Source: Halorussus limi
Lineage (GTDB): Archaea > Halobacteriota > Halobacteria > Halobacteriales > Haladaptataceae
Length of the DNA: 64,000 bases
Assembly: GCF_023238205.1 (NCBI RefSeq)
Contig: NZ_CP096659.1
Location: 1,240,001-1,304,000 of the forward strand
Direction of reading: 5' to 3'
Positions 26,974-35,734 of this stretch are shown here, in pieces. How positions within the stretch are numbered: position 1 is the stretch's first letter; each line of letters starts with the position of its first letter. The notes under the pieces were generated by a model. It was not told the DNA's origin, did no database searches, and saw nothing but the letters and a program-made list of their open reading frames with translations. Position numbers and translations under genes: made by a program.

Positions 26974-27352
26974 TTACCGCGACTGCCTCTTCTTCGACGA
27001 CGGTGTGCGCCGCGCTCCCGAGAATCGCCCGGTCGAGAGTGCCGCTGCCGTGATGACCCATAACGACGTGGTCGTAGCCCCGCTCCGCGACCAGCGAGAG
27101 GATGTCTTCGCCGATGCGTTCGGCCGGACGGAACGCCAAGTCCACGTCGGTCGAAACTTCGGGTTCGTCTCGAATGCCCGCCTCGTCGAGTCGCTCTCTG
27201 GCGCGATTCAGGATGTCTTCGGTCGCGTCGGTCTCGGTGTCGCTGACGTGGACGACGTGGAGCGTCGCCTCGAACCGGCGGACGAACTCGATGGCGAAGT
27301 CGAGCGCACGGAAACTGCACTCGGAACCGTCGATGGGAACGAGGACTTCCAT
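26960..27352 (-). CDS. Universal stress protein (UspA family)
   Basis: A 130-residue single-domain UspA protein. It begins MEVLVPIDGSECSFRALDFAIEFVRRF and ends with the ATP-binding pattern G-x2-G-x9-G-S in GHHGSGTLDRAILGSAA. The ATP-binding motif is complete, so this is an ATP-binding-type rather than UspA-type member. It is convergent with the repeat protein, sharing 14 bases of coding sequence at the 3' ends. Confidence 0.9.
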   Translation of the reverse strand: MEVLVPIDGSECSFRALDFAIEFVRRFEATLHVVHVSDTETDATEDILNRARERLDEAGIRDEPEVSTDVDLAFRPAERIGEDILSLVAERGYDHVVMGHHGSGTLDRAILGSAAHTVVEEEAVAVTIVP

Positions 27353-27378
27353 GCCCGAGAACGACGGGCGGAAGCGGG

Positions 27379-28209
27379 TTAACGGTTTGCCCGGTCGAGC
27401 GCGGCGAGCGCCTCGGCGGCCTCGCGGGTCGCCGCGAGGAGTTCGCGGGCCCGGGTCACGTCATCGGTCTCCTCGGCGCGGCGAGCGAGGTCCGAAAGCT
27501 TGCGGACCAGCGCCTCGCGGGCGGGCGTGAGGTCGCGGGCGTCCTCGGAGGTAGGTGTTCGGACGGGAGTGTCGCCTCGGGCGGACGCGTCGCGGTCGGT
27601 CGCGCCGCGCGCGTGCCGGTGGTCGTGCGCTCGCTCGCTTTCTCGCGAAGACGTGCGGTTCCGCGCACGGTCGCGATTCCCCGTCTCTGCTCGGTCGCGG
27701 TTCTGTGTCTGGGACGGCGGTCGGCGCACCTTCGACGGGTCGGCGTGGCGGTCGGAGACCCGAACGTCGTTGATTTCGACGCGGGGTTCGCCGTCGGCCT
27801 GCTGGTCGGCCGTCCGCCTCTCGTCGCCGGCGTCGGCGCTCGCGGCGTCGGCGTCCGACGCCGCTCGGTCGCCGGAGTCGGTGGTTTCCGCGGTGTCGGC
27901 GGTGTCGGCAGTTCGGGTCGCGTCGGCGGTGTCCGCGGCGCCGGTCGCCCCGCCGGGTCGACCCGCGTCGGCGTCCGCCTGCTGGGCCTGCTGGGCCTCG
28001 TGCTGGCAGGTCGGACAGAACTCCTGACCGTCGTATCGGAAGATGGGGTCGCCGCAGTTGTCGCAGTGCTTGCCCGTCATGGTCGCGCCCTGCAGGAGCA
28101 GTTCGCTCATCCGGCGGGTGTTCTCGCGGTCCTCGTCCTCGTCACCGTACTTCTCCCGGAGTTTCTCGCGCTCGGCCTCCTTGTCGAACTCCGAGTCGTC
28201 GCTGCTCAT
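27379..28209 (-). CDS. p27 (Sjogren/scleroderma autoantigen 1)-like zinc protein
   Basis: A 276-residue protein. The N-terminal 80 residues match the autoantigen-p27 family: REKYGDEDEDRENTRRMSELLLQGATMTGKHCDNCGDPIFRYDGQEFCPTCQHE, with a zinc ribbon CDNC/CPTC. The middle (about 85-225) is a low-complexity Asp/Ala/Thr/Arg-rich linker with tandem AD/TADT runs. A helical C-terminus follows (ALVRKLSDLARRAEETDDVTRARELLAATREAAEALAALDRANR). Start Met 28209 was chosen because the conserved region begins there; the longer frame adds a cysteine-rich piece without family match. The function is not established in archaea. Confidence 0.8.
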   Translation of the reverse strand: MSSDDSEFDKEAEREKLREKYGDEDEDRENTRRMSELLLQGATMTGKHCDNCGDPIFRYDGQEFCPTCQHEAQQAQQADADAGRPGGATGAADTADATRTADTADTAETTDSGDRAASDADAASADAGDERRTADQQADGEPRVEINDVRVSDRHADPSKVRRPPSQTQNRDRAETGNRDRARNRTSSRESERAHDHRHARGATDRDASARGDTPVRTPTSEDARDLTPAREALVRKLSDLARRAEETDDVTRARELLAATREAAEALAALDRANR

Positions 28210-28265
28210 GTACGTCAAGAGGAACGCCAGCGTTTTCCGGTTTTCGCAACCCGCCGGGTCACAGG

Positions 28266-30230
28266 TCACCGACGTGTTCCCAGACGCAACGCCGTCGCGC
28301 CGAGGAGCGCCACGGCGGCGACGAGCGGGCCGAAGCCCGGTATCCCCACATCCGTCCCGTCGGAGGGTGTAGTGGAGCTAGCGTCGGGCGTGGTCGGGGT
28401 CGTTCCAGTGGACTCAGCGGTTCCGGTGGTTGCAGTGGACCCGACGGTGAAATCGGCCGTATCGGGGTCGGTCGGCGCGGTGTCGGGGTCGTCGGTCGGT
28501 GTTTCCGTCGGCGGCGTCACCGCTCGGTCGGCGTCGAACGTCGCCCACGGTTCGTCCCCGGTCGGTTCGACCCCGTCGACGGTGACGCCGACCCAATCGC
28601 TCACTACTCGGTCGCCGACCCGGTACGGCGAGTCAGTCGCCGGGCCGTCGAACGCTCGGTTCCCGTTGGCGTCTCGGTGTGCGACGACGAGGAGGTAACC
28701 CGGCTCGGTTCGGGAGTCCACCACGAGGTCGTCGTCGCTCGGGGTCGTCGAGCCGACCGGTCGGAACCGGTCGGTCGAGGAGTCGTACTCGTAGGCGACG
28801 AGGAAACCACCCTCGGGGAGCGTGAGTTGCCCGATGTTCAGGTCGGTGACTCGCTGGCGGTGTCCGTATTCGGACAGCTTCCAGTAGATGGCCGGCGGCT
28901 CACCGATTTCCCCGGGAAACTGGTGGGGGCCGACGTGGACCGCAAACAGTTCCGGAGCCGAGGCGGTCGATAGGTCTACCGTCGCGGTGAACGTGCCGTT
29001 GTCGGTGACCGTTGCGGTCGTCCGTCGCTCGAACGTCGAATCGACCCGCGACTCCACCCGGACGGGGACGCGCGAATCGGCGAGAAGGTTCGTTTCGCCG
29101 GAAATCGTCGCTCGGTCGTCGGCGGTCAGTCGAACGGTATCGGTTCCGGCCGGTCGAATCGCGGTCTGACGGGCAGCGATTCGGAACGAGGTGGTCAGTT
29201 CCCGCCCGGCATCTCCGAGACGACTCTCCGGAGAGACCTCGACGTAGACGGTCTGTCCTCCGGCTTCCGTCCCTTCGAGATTTGTTGTATCGAGCAAGAT
29301 GTACGCCGCGCCAGCGCGGTAGTCGAGTAAGATGCGAGCGCCCCCCTCGGTGACGGTCTCGTGGAACAGGATGCCACCGCACGGACCACTGATTTCGAAC
29401 GTCTCGTCGGTCTCCGGTTCCGTTTCCTCGTGAAGCGCGAGGAACCGCTCGGTCGTCGTGTTTCTGGACTGGGCGGCGATTGCACCGAGGAGGCTCGGCG
29501 CGTCGATGCGGAGCAGAAGCGTCTCGCCCTCGACGACTTCAGGTTCGTGCTCCCCCGACTGGAGCGAGGCGGTCAACTCGCTTCGGTTCGCCGCTCGAAT
29601 CGCGCTGGCATTCGGCGCGTCGAACAGTCGAGGGACAGCGCGACGGGCGGTGATGGACTCGAACGAAGGCCCGGTCACGGTCAACTCGCGCTCCCCGACG
29701 ACGGTCCCGTTCCGGTGAACCGTCATGGGGTAAGTGCCGGGTTCCAGCGGCGGGGCCGGGGTTCCGCCGGTGACGGTCACGGCGTCGTCACCTGCGGCCC
29801 GGTACGTGCCGGGTGCGACGGTGGTCCGGTTCCCCGCGAGGTAGGTGTTAACGAGGAGTCGGACTCGCCCGTCACCATCGTCGCGGACGCTGAGTCTGGC
29901 GCTGTACCCGTCGTCGGACCCGACCCTGACGGTGACGTTCGCGCCCGCCGGGACCGACAGGGGAACGGTCGCGATATCGCCCAGGGCGACGGAGAGGTCC
30001 GCGGACTCGTTCGGCGTCGGAGGCGACGTGGCGTTCTCGGGAAGTCCTCTTGCGCCGGTCGGTTCGAGTGATTGCGGACAGATCTTCCGGTCGGCGGTGC
30101 CGCCGGACGTGGTCGCAGATTCGACGCCGGTGACGGCGGCCGCCGGGAACGACGCGGCGAGGACTGCCAAGACTGCGATGGCGACGGCCGCTCTGGAGGT
30201 GGAACCGTCTGGTGACGGGAGAGAGGGCAT
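28266..30230 (-). CDS. Secreted surface glycoprotein with PGF-CTERM anchor
   Basis: A 654-residue exported protein. A Sec-type signal peptide ([19 protein letters not shown], about residues 14-32) starts it. The body is beta-rich with many N-x-S/T sequons (for example NATS, NVTV, NRTT, NGTV, NTTT), followed by a DUF7282/BGTF-like segment near residues 480-560 ([35 protein letters not shown]). A Thr/Pro/Asp-rich stalk leads to [25 protein letters not shown], a PGF-CTERM signal recognised by archaeosortase A, so the mature protein should be lipid-anchored at the cell surface. Its ligand or role is unknown. Confidence 0.8.
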   Translation of the reverse strand: MPSLPSPDGSTSRAAVAIAVLAVLAASFPAAAVTGVESATTSGGTADRKICPQSLEPTGARGLPENATSPPTPNESADLSVALGDIATVPLSVPAGANVTVRVGSDDGYSARLSVRDDGDGRVRLLVNTYLAGNRTTVAPGTYRAAGDDAVTVTGGTPAPPLEPGTYPMTVHRNGTVVGERELTVTGPSFESITARRAVPRLFDAPNASAIRAANRSELTASLQSGEHEPEVVEGETLLLRIDAPSLLGAIAAQSRNTTTERFLALHEETEPETDETFEISGPCGGILFHETVTEGGARILLDYRAGAAYILLDTTNLEGTEAGGQTVYVEVSPESRLGDAGRELTTSFRIAARQTAIRPAGTDTVRLTADDRATISGETNLLADSRVPVRVESRVDSTFERRTTATVTDNGTFTATVDLSTASAPELFAVHVGPHQFPGEIGEPPAIYWKLSEYGHRQRVTDLNIGQLTLPEGGFLVAYEYDSSTDRFRPVGSTTPSDDDLVVDSRTEPGYLLVVAHRDANGNRAFDGPATDSPYRVGDRVVSDWVGVTVDGVEPTGDEPWATFDADRAVTPPTETPTDDPDTAPTDPDTADFTVGSTATTGTAESTGTTPTTPDASSTTPSDGTDVGIPGFGPLVAAVALLGATALRLGTRR

Positions 30231-30420
30231 CAGCCGAACGACGTATCGCCGGGCGTATCAGTTTTCCGGGGTCGTCCCCGTAACGAACCGACGACGAGCT
30301 AGCGGGACCAAGATGTCACGTCGTTCGTCGAACCCATCAAACGTCGTACGACGACCACGCGGGCGGTTTTTCGGTCGTTCCGAAGCACTTAACGGATTTC
30401 CGGGCGGCGTTTTACGTGGT

Positions 30421-31335
30421 ATGACGAAAATCAGCGTGGTCGGCGCGGCCGGAACCGTCGGGGCCGCGGCGGCGTACAACATCGCGCTTCGGGATATCGC
30501 GGACGAACTGGTACTCGTAGACATCCCGGACAAGGAGGAGGACACCGTCGGGCAGGCCGCCGACGTGAATCACGGGGCCGCCTACGACTCGAACACCACG
30601 GTCCGACAGGGCGGTTACGAGGCGACCGAAGGGTCGGACGTGGTCGTCATCACGGCCGGGATTCCGCGCCAACCCGGCCAGACTCGCATCGACCTCGCGG
30701 GCGACAACGCGCCCATCATGGAGGACATCGGCTCCTCCGTCGCGGAGTACAACGACGACTTCGTGACCATCACGACCTCGAACCCGGTGGACCTCCTCAA
30801 CCGTCACCTCTACGAGACCGGCGAGCGGTCGCGCGAGAAGGTCATCGGCTTCGGCGGCCGACTCGACTCCGCGCGGTTCCGCTACGTCCTCAGTCAGCGC
30901 TTCGACGAACCGGTCCAGAACGTCGAGGCGACGATTCTGGGCGAACACGGCGACGCGCAGGTCCCGGTCTTCTCGAAGGTCCGGGCCAACGGCAAGGACC
31001 CCGAGTTCAGCGACGAGGAGAAGGAGGAGATTCTGGAGGAGCTCAAGCAGAGCGCGATGAACGTCATCGAGAAGAAGGGCGCGACCCAGTGGGGTCCGGC
31101 CACCGGCGTCGGCCACATGGTCGAGGCCGTCGTCCGCGACACCGGCGAGGTGCTGCCCGGTTCGGTCAAACTCGAAGGCGAGTACGGCCACGACGACGTG
31201 GCGCTCGGCGTCCCGGTGAAACTCGGCGAGGACGGCGTGCAGGAAGTCGTCGAGTGGGACCTGACCGAGTTCGAGCGCGAGCAGTTGGGCGAGGCCGCGG
31301 ACAAACTCTCCGAACAGTACGACGAAATCGCCTGA
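30421..31335 (+). CDS. mdh: Malate dehydrogenase
   Basis: A 304-residue LDH-like malate dehydrogenase (malate to oxaloacetate with NAD, citric acid cycle). Visible are the nucleotide loop [15 protein letters not shown], the NAD-selecting Asp in [12 protein letters not shown], the substrate-binding Arg block [30 protein letters not shown], and the catalytic His in [14 protein letters not shown]. Start ATG 30421 lies about 35 bases after a TATA-like CACTTAACGG. Length and acidity match characterised haloarchaeal enzymes. Confidence 0.95.
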   Translation: MTKISVVGAAGTVGAAAAYNIALRDIADELVLVDIPDKEEDTVGQAADVNHGAAYDSNTTVRQGGYEATEGSDVVVITAGIPRQPGQTRIDLAGDNAPIMEDIGSSVAEYNDDFVTITTSNPVDLLNRHLYETGERSREKVIGFGGRLDSARFRYVLSQRFDEPVQNVEATILGEHGDAQVPVFSKVRANGKDPEFSDEEKEEILEELKQSAMNVIEKKGATQWGPATGVGHMVEAVVRDTGEVLPGSVKLEGEYGHDDVALGVPVKLGEDGVQEVVEWDLTEFEREQLGEAADKLSEQYDEIA

Positions 31336-31515
31336 ACTGACCGCGACACCGATTCTTTCGGAGTCTCTTTTCGCCGCTCGCGGGAGTACGGAGAGGCGGT
31401 AGAACGGAGTGACAGTAGAGCAGAGAGGCAGTCTTCGCAGTAGAACAACCTAGAGGGTGTTTTTAGATAACTCTGTATGGCTACAGCGGTACGACTCGGT
31501 CCCCGAACGCGATAG

Positions 31516-32175
31516 CTACTTCCCGGACTCCAGTCGCTCGCCGATTCGACTCGGGAGACCCGCGTCTTCGACCGCTCGCCGGACCGCCGCCACGTCGTAC
31601 TCCACGCGGTGTTCGGTCACGCTCAAGTCGTCCAAGTCGAGGACCGCGTAGGCGGCCCGGGGGTCGCCGTCGCGCGGTTGACCCACACTCCCGGGGTTCA
31701 TCACGACGCCCTCGCCGTACCGCTCGTGATGCTGGACGTGCGTGTGGCCCATGACCAACACGTCCTCGTCGCCGAGGAGGTCGGGCGAGAACTCGTCGGG
31801 CATCGTGTAGTGGTCGGGGTCGTCGGGGTGGCCGTGGACGACCTTCACCCGGTCGTCGAAGAGGCGGCGCTCGTTGGGCAGACTTTCGAGCCAACTTAAC
31901 TGCTCGTCGGTGAGTCGCTCGCGGGCGTGTTCGACCCCTGCCTTAGCCATCGCATTGAACCGAAAGGCGGTGCCAGAGGCGACCGCTCGGTCGTGGTTTC
32001 CCATCACGGTCGGAACCTCCCCCTCGCGTATCATCTCGACGCACTCGCCGGGCCACGGGTTGTAGCCCACCACGTCGCCGGCGCAGACGAACGCGTCCAC
32101 GTCCGGCACGTCGTCGAGAACTGCCTCGAACGCGACCCGATTGGAGTGAACGTCGGAGAGAACGCCGATTCGCAT
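31516..32175 (-). CDS. YfcE/MJ0936-type metallophosphoesterase
   Basis: A 219-residue calcineurin-like phosphoesterase. All five metal-binding blocks are present: LSDVHSN, CAGDVVGYNPWP, MGNHDRAV, VVHGHPDD, and VMGHTHVQ. Relatives hydrolyse phosphodiesters such as bis-pNPP or cyclic nucleotides; the natural substrate is unknown. The gene starts with ATG 32175, 51 bases from the stop of purO upstream, so the two may be one transcript. Confidence 0.88.
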   Translation of the reverse strand: MRIGVLSDVHSNRVAFEAVLDDVPDVDAFVCAGDVVGYNPWPGECVEMIREGEVPTVMGNHDRAVASGTAFRFNAMAKAGVEHARERLTDEQLSWLESLPNERRLFDDRVKVVHGHPDDPDHYTMPDEFSPDLLGDEDVLVMGHTHVQHHERYGEGVVMNPGSVGQPRDGDPRAAYAVLDLDDLSVTEHRVEYDVAAVRRAVEDAGLPSRIGERLESGK

Positions 32176-32226
32176 GGCAGACCGTTCGGGCGCGCGCGAC
32201 TTAGTTCCGGGTCTCGGCCGCGGCGT

Positions 32227-32805
32227 TCAGTCGCCGTTCTCGACGGCGAGCTTGAACCCGTCGTCGGTGCGCGCGACTCCGGCCGCACAGACCGCGTGTT
32301 CGAAGTCGAGGTCGTAGGCCTCGCTCGCGGCCGCCGCGGCGGTGTCGGCCGCGAAGTCGAACGCCTCGGGCGCGTCCTTCTCGTAGGTCGCCACGAGGGT
32401 CGGTTCGGTCACTTCGCGGACGAGTACCGCGTCCTTCCGGACGGTGCCGACGAACGCCGACCCGTCGGTCAGGACGCCGGCGATTCGCGGGGTGTCGTAG
32501 TCGTCCTTCTCGTAGTCGAGCGCCAGCAGACTCTCGGCCAGCGCGTCGCGGGCGGGGTAGCCCAGTTCGAGTTTCTCGGTGACGGGGTCGACGTGCGACC
32601 CGTTCCCGACGACCGCCGACCCCTCGCCGGTCGCCCGCGCACAGTTGTACGAGATGTAGGGATTGTCCGTCTCGGGCGCGTCCTCGGTGGGCGCGACGGT
32701 CAACGCGGCGTCGCGCTGGGCTATCTTCCGATTCGGGAACGACCGCGAGGAGACGCGGTAGGCCGCGACCTCCGGGCCGACGACGACGAAGCGTCCGACG
32801 TACAT
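32227..32805 (-). CDS. purO: IMP cyclohydrolase, archaeal type
   Basis: A 192-residue PurO enzyme, closing the last ring of IMP (FAICAR to IMP) in purine synthesis. The start [28 protein letters not shown] and the block [28 protein letters not shown] are characteristic of the archaeal family, which is unrelated to bacterial PurH. I chose Met 32805 over nine codons upstream, since the family begins MYVGR. Confidence 0.92.
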   Translation of the reverse strand: MYVGRFVVVGPEVAAYRVSSRSFPNRKIAQRDAALTVAPTEDAPETDNPYISYNCARATGEGSAVVGNGSHVDPVTEKLELGYPARDALAESLLALDYEKDDYDTPRIAGVLTDGSAFVGTVRKDAVLVREVTEPTLVATYEKDAPEAFDFAADTAAAAASEAYDLDFEHAVCAAGVARTDDGFKLAVENGD

Positions 32806-32976
32806 ACACGAACGTGCGCACTTGCGGGGCAAGTACGTGTTGGTTTATGCACGGCCATCGGCTCAGCGGACGAGTCGGTCGGAGCGGTGGAATCGGCCGA
32901 GAGGAGTGCGAACGGTTAGCAAATTCGGACGAACGCGCAACGCTTACATTCCCCCGGCGAATAGGATAGGGTGCGC

Positions 32977-33049
32977 AGTCCCATGGGGTAGTGGCCAATC
33001 CTGAAGCCTTCTGGGGGCTTCGACCCAAGTTCGAATCTTGGTGGGACTA
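32977..33049 (+). tRNA. tRNA-Gln (anticodon CTG)
   Basis: A 73-base cloverleaf without encoded CCA. Acceptor AGTCCCA pairs with TGGGACT, followed by discriminator A at 33049. The anticodon stem AAGCC/GGCTT encloses the loop TTCTGGG, giving anticodon CTG (Gln, codon CAG). The T arm CCAAG-TTCGAAT-CTTGG is canonical. Confidence 0.93.
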
Positions 33050-33136
33050 CTTCCCGATTCTTCGCGTTTCTCGATACAAATCGGAGTCCGTCTTCTCTCA
33101 ATCAAAACTAAATAACACTGGTACGTCGGTTCGTTC

Positions 33137-34252
33137 GTGAAACGGAGAGCGAGACGCGTCTTGGCGAGGAGTGGCCACTGGCTCATCGCCTTCGCCGGTA
33201 CGACCTACGTCGCGTTGGCCGTCGGACTCGCCGTCCTCGTCGCGGTCAACAAGGAGGCGGACCTCGGTGGCCTCATCGACCTCGTCATCGTCGGCGGTCC
33301 CGGTCTCGTACTCCTCTCCGGCGCGTACCGACTGCACCGGAGCGACGTCGACCCGGACGCGTACTCCCGCGTCGTCGCGTGGTGTCTCGGCGGCGTCGCA
33401 CTCCTCCTCGCCTTTCTGTTTCTGCTCCACCTCGAACCGCTGAACTCGTTTCGAATCTCCGTCTGGTCGGCGACGTTCTCTACGGCGATCGGTGCCGCCG
33501 GTGGGCTTGTCGTCGGTATCTACGACGCTCGCGCCGCCACGCAGGCCGAGCAACTGCGCGAGCAACACCGACGGCTCCGCGAACAGCGACAGAAACTCGA
33601 ACGACAGCGCCAGCGGCTTCAGCGCCAGAACCAGCGCTTGGACAGTTTCGCGAGCCTCCTCGCTCACGAACTTCGAAACCCGCTGAGTATCGCCCAGATA
33701 TACCACCGACGGGCCGCGAACGGCGATTCGGACGCCGCCGAGGAGGTCGAAGCGGCGCTCGACCGCATCGAGGAGATGGTGGAAGTCATCCTCTTCATCG
33801 CCCGAGATCAGAGCGAGGAACTCGACCAAGAGGCGGTGGAACTCGCGGCGGTCGCGAGGGACGTCTGGGCCGACCTCGACGGTTCCCGTGCGGAGTTGGT
33901 CGTCGAAACCGACCGGACGCTGCTGGCCGACCCGATTCACCTCCGGCATCTGTTGGAAAACCTGTTCGAGAACGCGGTCGAACACACCGACGAGCGCGTC
34001 TCGATTCGCATCGGCGGCCTCTCGTCCGGCTTTTACGTCGAAGACGACGGACCGGGAATTCCCGCCGAGGAGCGCGAGCAGGTCTTCGAAGCCGGATACA
34101 CCACCGACGGAACCGGTTTCGGGTTGCTGTTCGTCGCCGAACTCGCGGACGCGTACGGCTGGAACTACACGGTCGCTACCGGAAGTGACGGCGGGTCGCG
34201 GTTCGAGTTCACGGACGTCGAACTCGACACGGCGGCGGAGTGCCAACAGTGA
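33137..34252 (+). CDS. Membrane-bound sensor histidine kinase
   Basis: A 371-residue kinase from GTG 33137. Three to four membrane helices lie within residues 15-130. A basic Gln/Arg-rich coiled coil (about 135-170: EQLREQHRRLREQRQKLERQRQRLQRQNQRL) links to the dimerisation domain with phospho-acceptor His177 in LLAHELRNPLS. The ATPase domain follows with N-box HLLENLFENAVEHTDE, G1 EDDGPGIP and G2 DGTGFGLLFV. No response regulator is nearby, so it is an orphan. No extracellular sensing domain is apparent between the helices. Confidence 0.88.
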   Translation: MKRRARRVLARSGHWLIAFAGTTYVALAVGLAVLVAVNKEADLGGLIDLVIVGGPGLVLLSGAYRLHRSDVDPDAYSRVVAWCLGGVALLLAFLFLLHLEPLNSFRISVWSATFSTAIGAAGGLVVGIYDARAATQAEQLREQHRRLREQRQKLERQRQRLQRQNQRLDSFASLLAHELRNPLSIAQIYHRRAANGDSDAAEEVEAALDRIEEMVEVILFIARDQSEELDQEAVELAAVARDVWADLDGSRAELVVETDRTLLADPIHLRHLLENLFENAVEHTDERVSIRIGGLSSGFYVEDDGPGIPAEEREQVFEAGYTTDGTGFGLLFVAELADAYGWNYTVATGSDGGSRFEFTDVELDTAAECQQ

Positions 34253-34318
34253 CGATACTCCGGTCCGCCAACGTTGCGAAACGAAAGAATGTGGTGAGAC
34301 GTGTCAGTTCGCGGCAGG

Positions 34319-34465
34319 TCAGTCCTCGGAATCGTACGCTGAGACTTCGTACTCGGAGGTACCGCACTTCGGACACTCGTCCCTGACGGGTCGGATGCCC
34401 TCGTCGGTTTCCCTGCCGACGCGCAACTCTCCGCAATCAGCACATTCCAACTGATAGACCACCAC
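34319..34465 (-). CDS. Small zinc-ribbon protein (48 aa)
   Basis: A 48-residue frame from GTG 34465 to TGA 34319: VVYQLECADCGELRV, acidic middle, then DECPKCGTSEYEVSAYDSED. The two CxxC knuckles (CADC, CPKC) form a classical haloarchaeal small zinc-finger design. A TATA-like GGTTTACTGG about 29 bases upstream of the GTG supports a leaderless transcript. A second GTG is the next codon. Function unknown; many such microproteins act as regulators. Confidence 0.65.
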   Translation of the reverse strand: MVVYQLECADCGELRVGRETDEGIRPVRDECPKCGTSEYEVSAYDSED

Positions 34466-34751
34466 GCCTCTGTGGAGACACTCCGGCCAGTAAACCCCCG
34501 AGACGGTTGCAACTGTTTCACGGCAGTTCGACCCTCGTTCTGGCGGTGAACGTCGAAATAAGAGCGAGTGGAGCGATACCGAGAACCGCAACCGCCGGCA
34601 ATGCGCGACCGGAAGAACGAAGTCCTTCGGTAAGATACGACCGAGCGCGTGGTCGTGCGAACCGCCGCGTTTTAAACTCGCTCGTCGAGCGTGGTGCCGT
34701 CGCCGCATTTAACCCCTTCGTTTCAACTGGAGCGCCGGACGCGGAGGGACG
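34466..34751. other. Intergenic region with one ORB-like element
   Basis: No gene is apparent in these 286 bases. The region holds the promoter of the zinc-ribbon gene (near 34490) and, at 34711-34733, an origin-recognition-box-like sequence described separately. Confidence 0.5.
34711..34733 (-). promoter_or_regulatory. ORB-like element far from the origin
   Basis: Read on the minus strand, TCCAGTTGAAACGAAGGGGT matches the boxes at the 43.4-44.8 kb origin almost base for base (compare 43613-43634 and 49016-49036). It is about 9 kb from the origin core, in an intergenic gap. Confidence 0.55.
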
Positions 34752-35129
34752 TCAGTTCGAGTTGACGTTCGACTCGTCGTCGGTCACGTCCGCGTCGAGT
34801 TCGCCGAGGTCGCGCTCGTCGTTGTACTCCTCGGGTCCGGCGGCTTCGCCGGTTATCTCGTCGTAAACCGCTTCGCGGGCCTCGTCGGCGGACTCGAATC
34901 GCTCGTCCACGAGGCGGTCGAAGACGCTCCCGAGCGACTCGGTCTCGTTCTGGAGGTCGAGGGGTTGGTCGCCGTACTCGGTCGCCAGTTCCTCGCTGGT
35001 CGCGGGGTACTTGTGCTCGCCGAGCATCTGGCCCGCCTCGCCGAGAATGCTCTCGACGCTTTCAGTTCGCTCGCGCTGGCGCTCGCGGGCGTGGCGCTGT
35101 TCGCGCTCGGGGTCTGGTTCGTCGGCCAT
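34752..35129 (-). CDS. Small acidic haloarchaeal protein (DUF5789-like)
   Basis: A 125-residue, strongly charged protein. The centre ILGEAGQMLGEHKYPATSEELATEYGDQPLDLQNETESLGSVFDRL looks like a small helical domain (KYPATSEEL-TEYGD is typical of DUF5789/DUF2795-like proteins); both ends are disordered and acidic or Arg-rich. No catalytic residues are evident. It lies 55 bases downstream of the Cgi121 gene on the same strand. Confidence 0.7.
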   Translation of the reverse strand: MADEPDPEREQRHARERQRERTESVESILGEAGQMLGEHKYPATSEELATEYGDQPLDLQNETESLGSVFDRLVDERFESADEAREAVYDEITGEAAGPEEYNDERDLGELDADVTDDESNVNSN

Positions 35130-35184
35130 GTTGCCGAGTAGTGTCGTGACGTCCGTAACCTTGCTGGCTGTCGGAGCGCGACGC

Positions 35185-35700
35185 CTACTTTTCCACGTCT
35201 AGCAGAGCCACGCGCTCGCAGACGAGGTCCGCGAGCGTCGCGCCGGTCGCGTCGAGTTCCGCCTCGCTCACGTCGAAGAACTCGCGGACGGCGCCGGCGT
35301 CGATGCGGTCGGCCGCGAGCGCGTCCCCGGACGCAGGCGCGAGCAGGTCGCCGACCGCTTGGGCGGCGGCGCGCTCGCTCTCGGCGTCATCCGCCGGCGA
35401 GTGGACGACGACCACGACGTCGGTCTCGCCCTCGCCGACGCCCATGCGGAGCGCGCGGTTGATTTGCCGTCGGCCCGCGGCGTACAGCAGGATTTCGACG
35501 GCGCGCTCGCGGGCGACGTTCTGGTCTCGCTCGAAGGCGCGGTCGGCGCGCTCGACGGCGGTTCGGAGGTGTGCCTCGCCGAGGACGTAGTCCGGGTCGA
35601 ACGCCTGCACCGCGCAGTCGAACTCGTCGCCGACTTCGCCGAGGTCCCCGAGGAAGGCGTCGAGGTCCTCGATTTCGGCGCGACCGTCGACGAGTCTCAT
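35185..35700 (-). CDS. cgi121: KEOPS complex subunit Cgi121
   Basis: A 171-residue protein matching archaeal Cgi121, the KEOPS subunit that binds the tRNA 3' end during t6A modification. Typical blocks are VQAFDPDYVLGEAHLRTAVERADRAFERDQNVARERAVEILLYAAGRRQINRALRMGVGEGETDVVVVVHS. Met 35700 (MRLVDGRAEIED) is chosen because the family starts there; a longer frame would run into the Hel308 gene. It follows hel308 by 34 bases and is probably co-transcribed with it. Confidence 0.88.
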   Translation of the reverse strand: MRLVDGRAEIEDLDAFLGDLGEVGDEFDCAVQAFDPDYVLGEAHLRTAVERADRAFERDQNVARERAVEILLYAAGRRQINRALRMGVGEGETDVVVVVHSPADDAESERAAAQAVGDLLAPASGDALAADRIDAGAVREFFDVSEAELDATGATLADLVCERVALLDVEK

Positions 35701-35734
35701 TCGTTGCCCTCCGCGCGGAGTCGCTCGTGGCGAG

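Noticed and set aside
31336-31515. Small gene between mdh and the phosphoesterase
   Set aside because: No frame with haloarchaeal composition; only repeated GGAG/CAGTAGA-like short words and a T-rich stretch that may end the transcripts.
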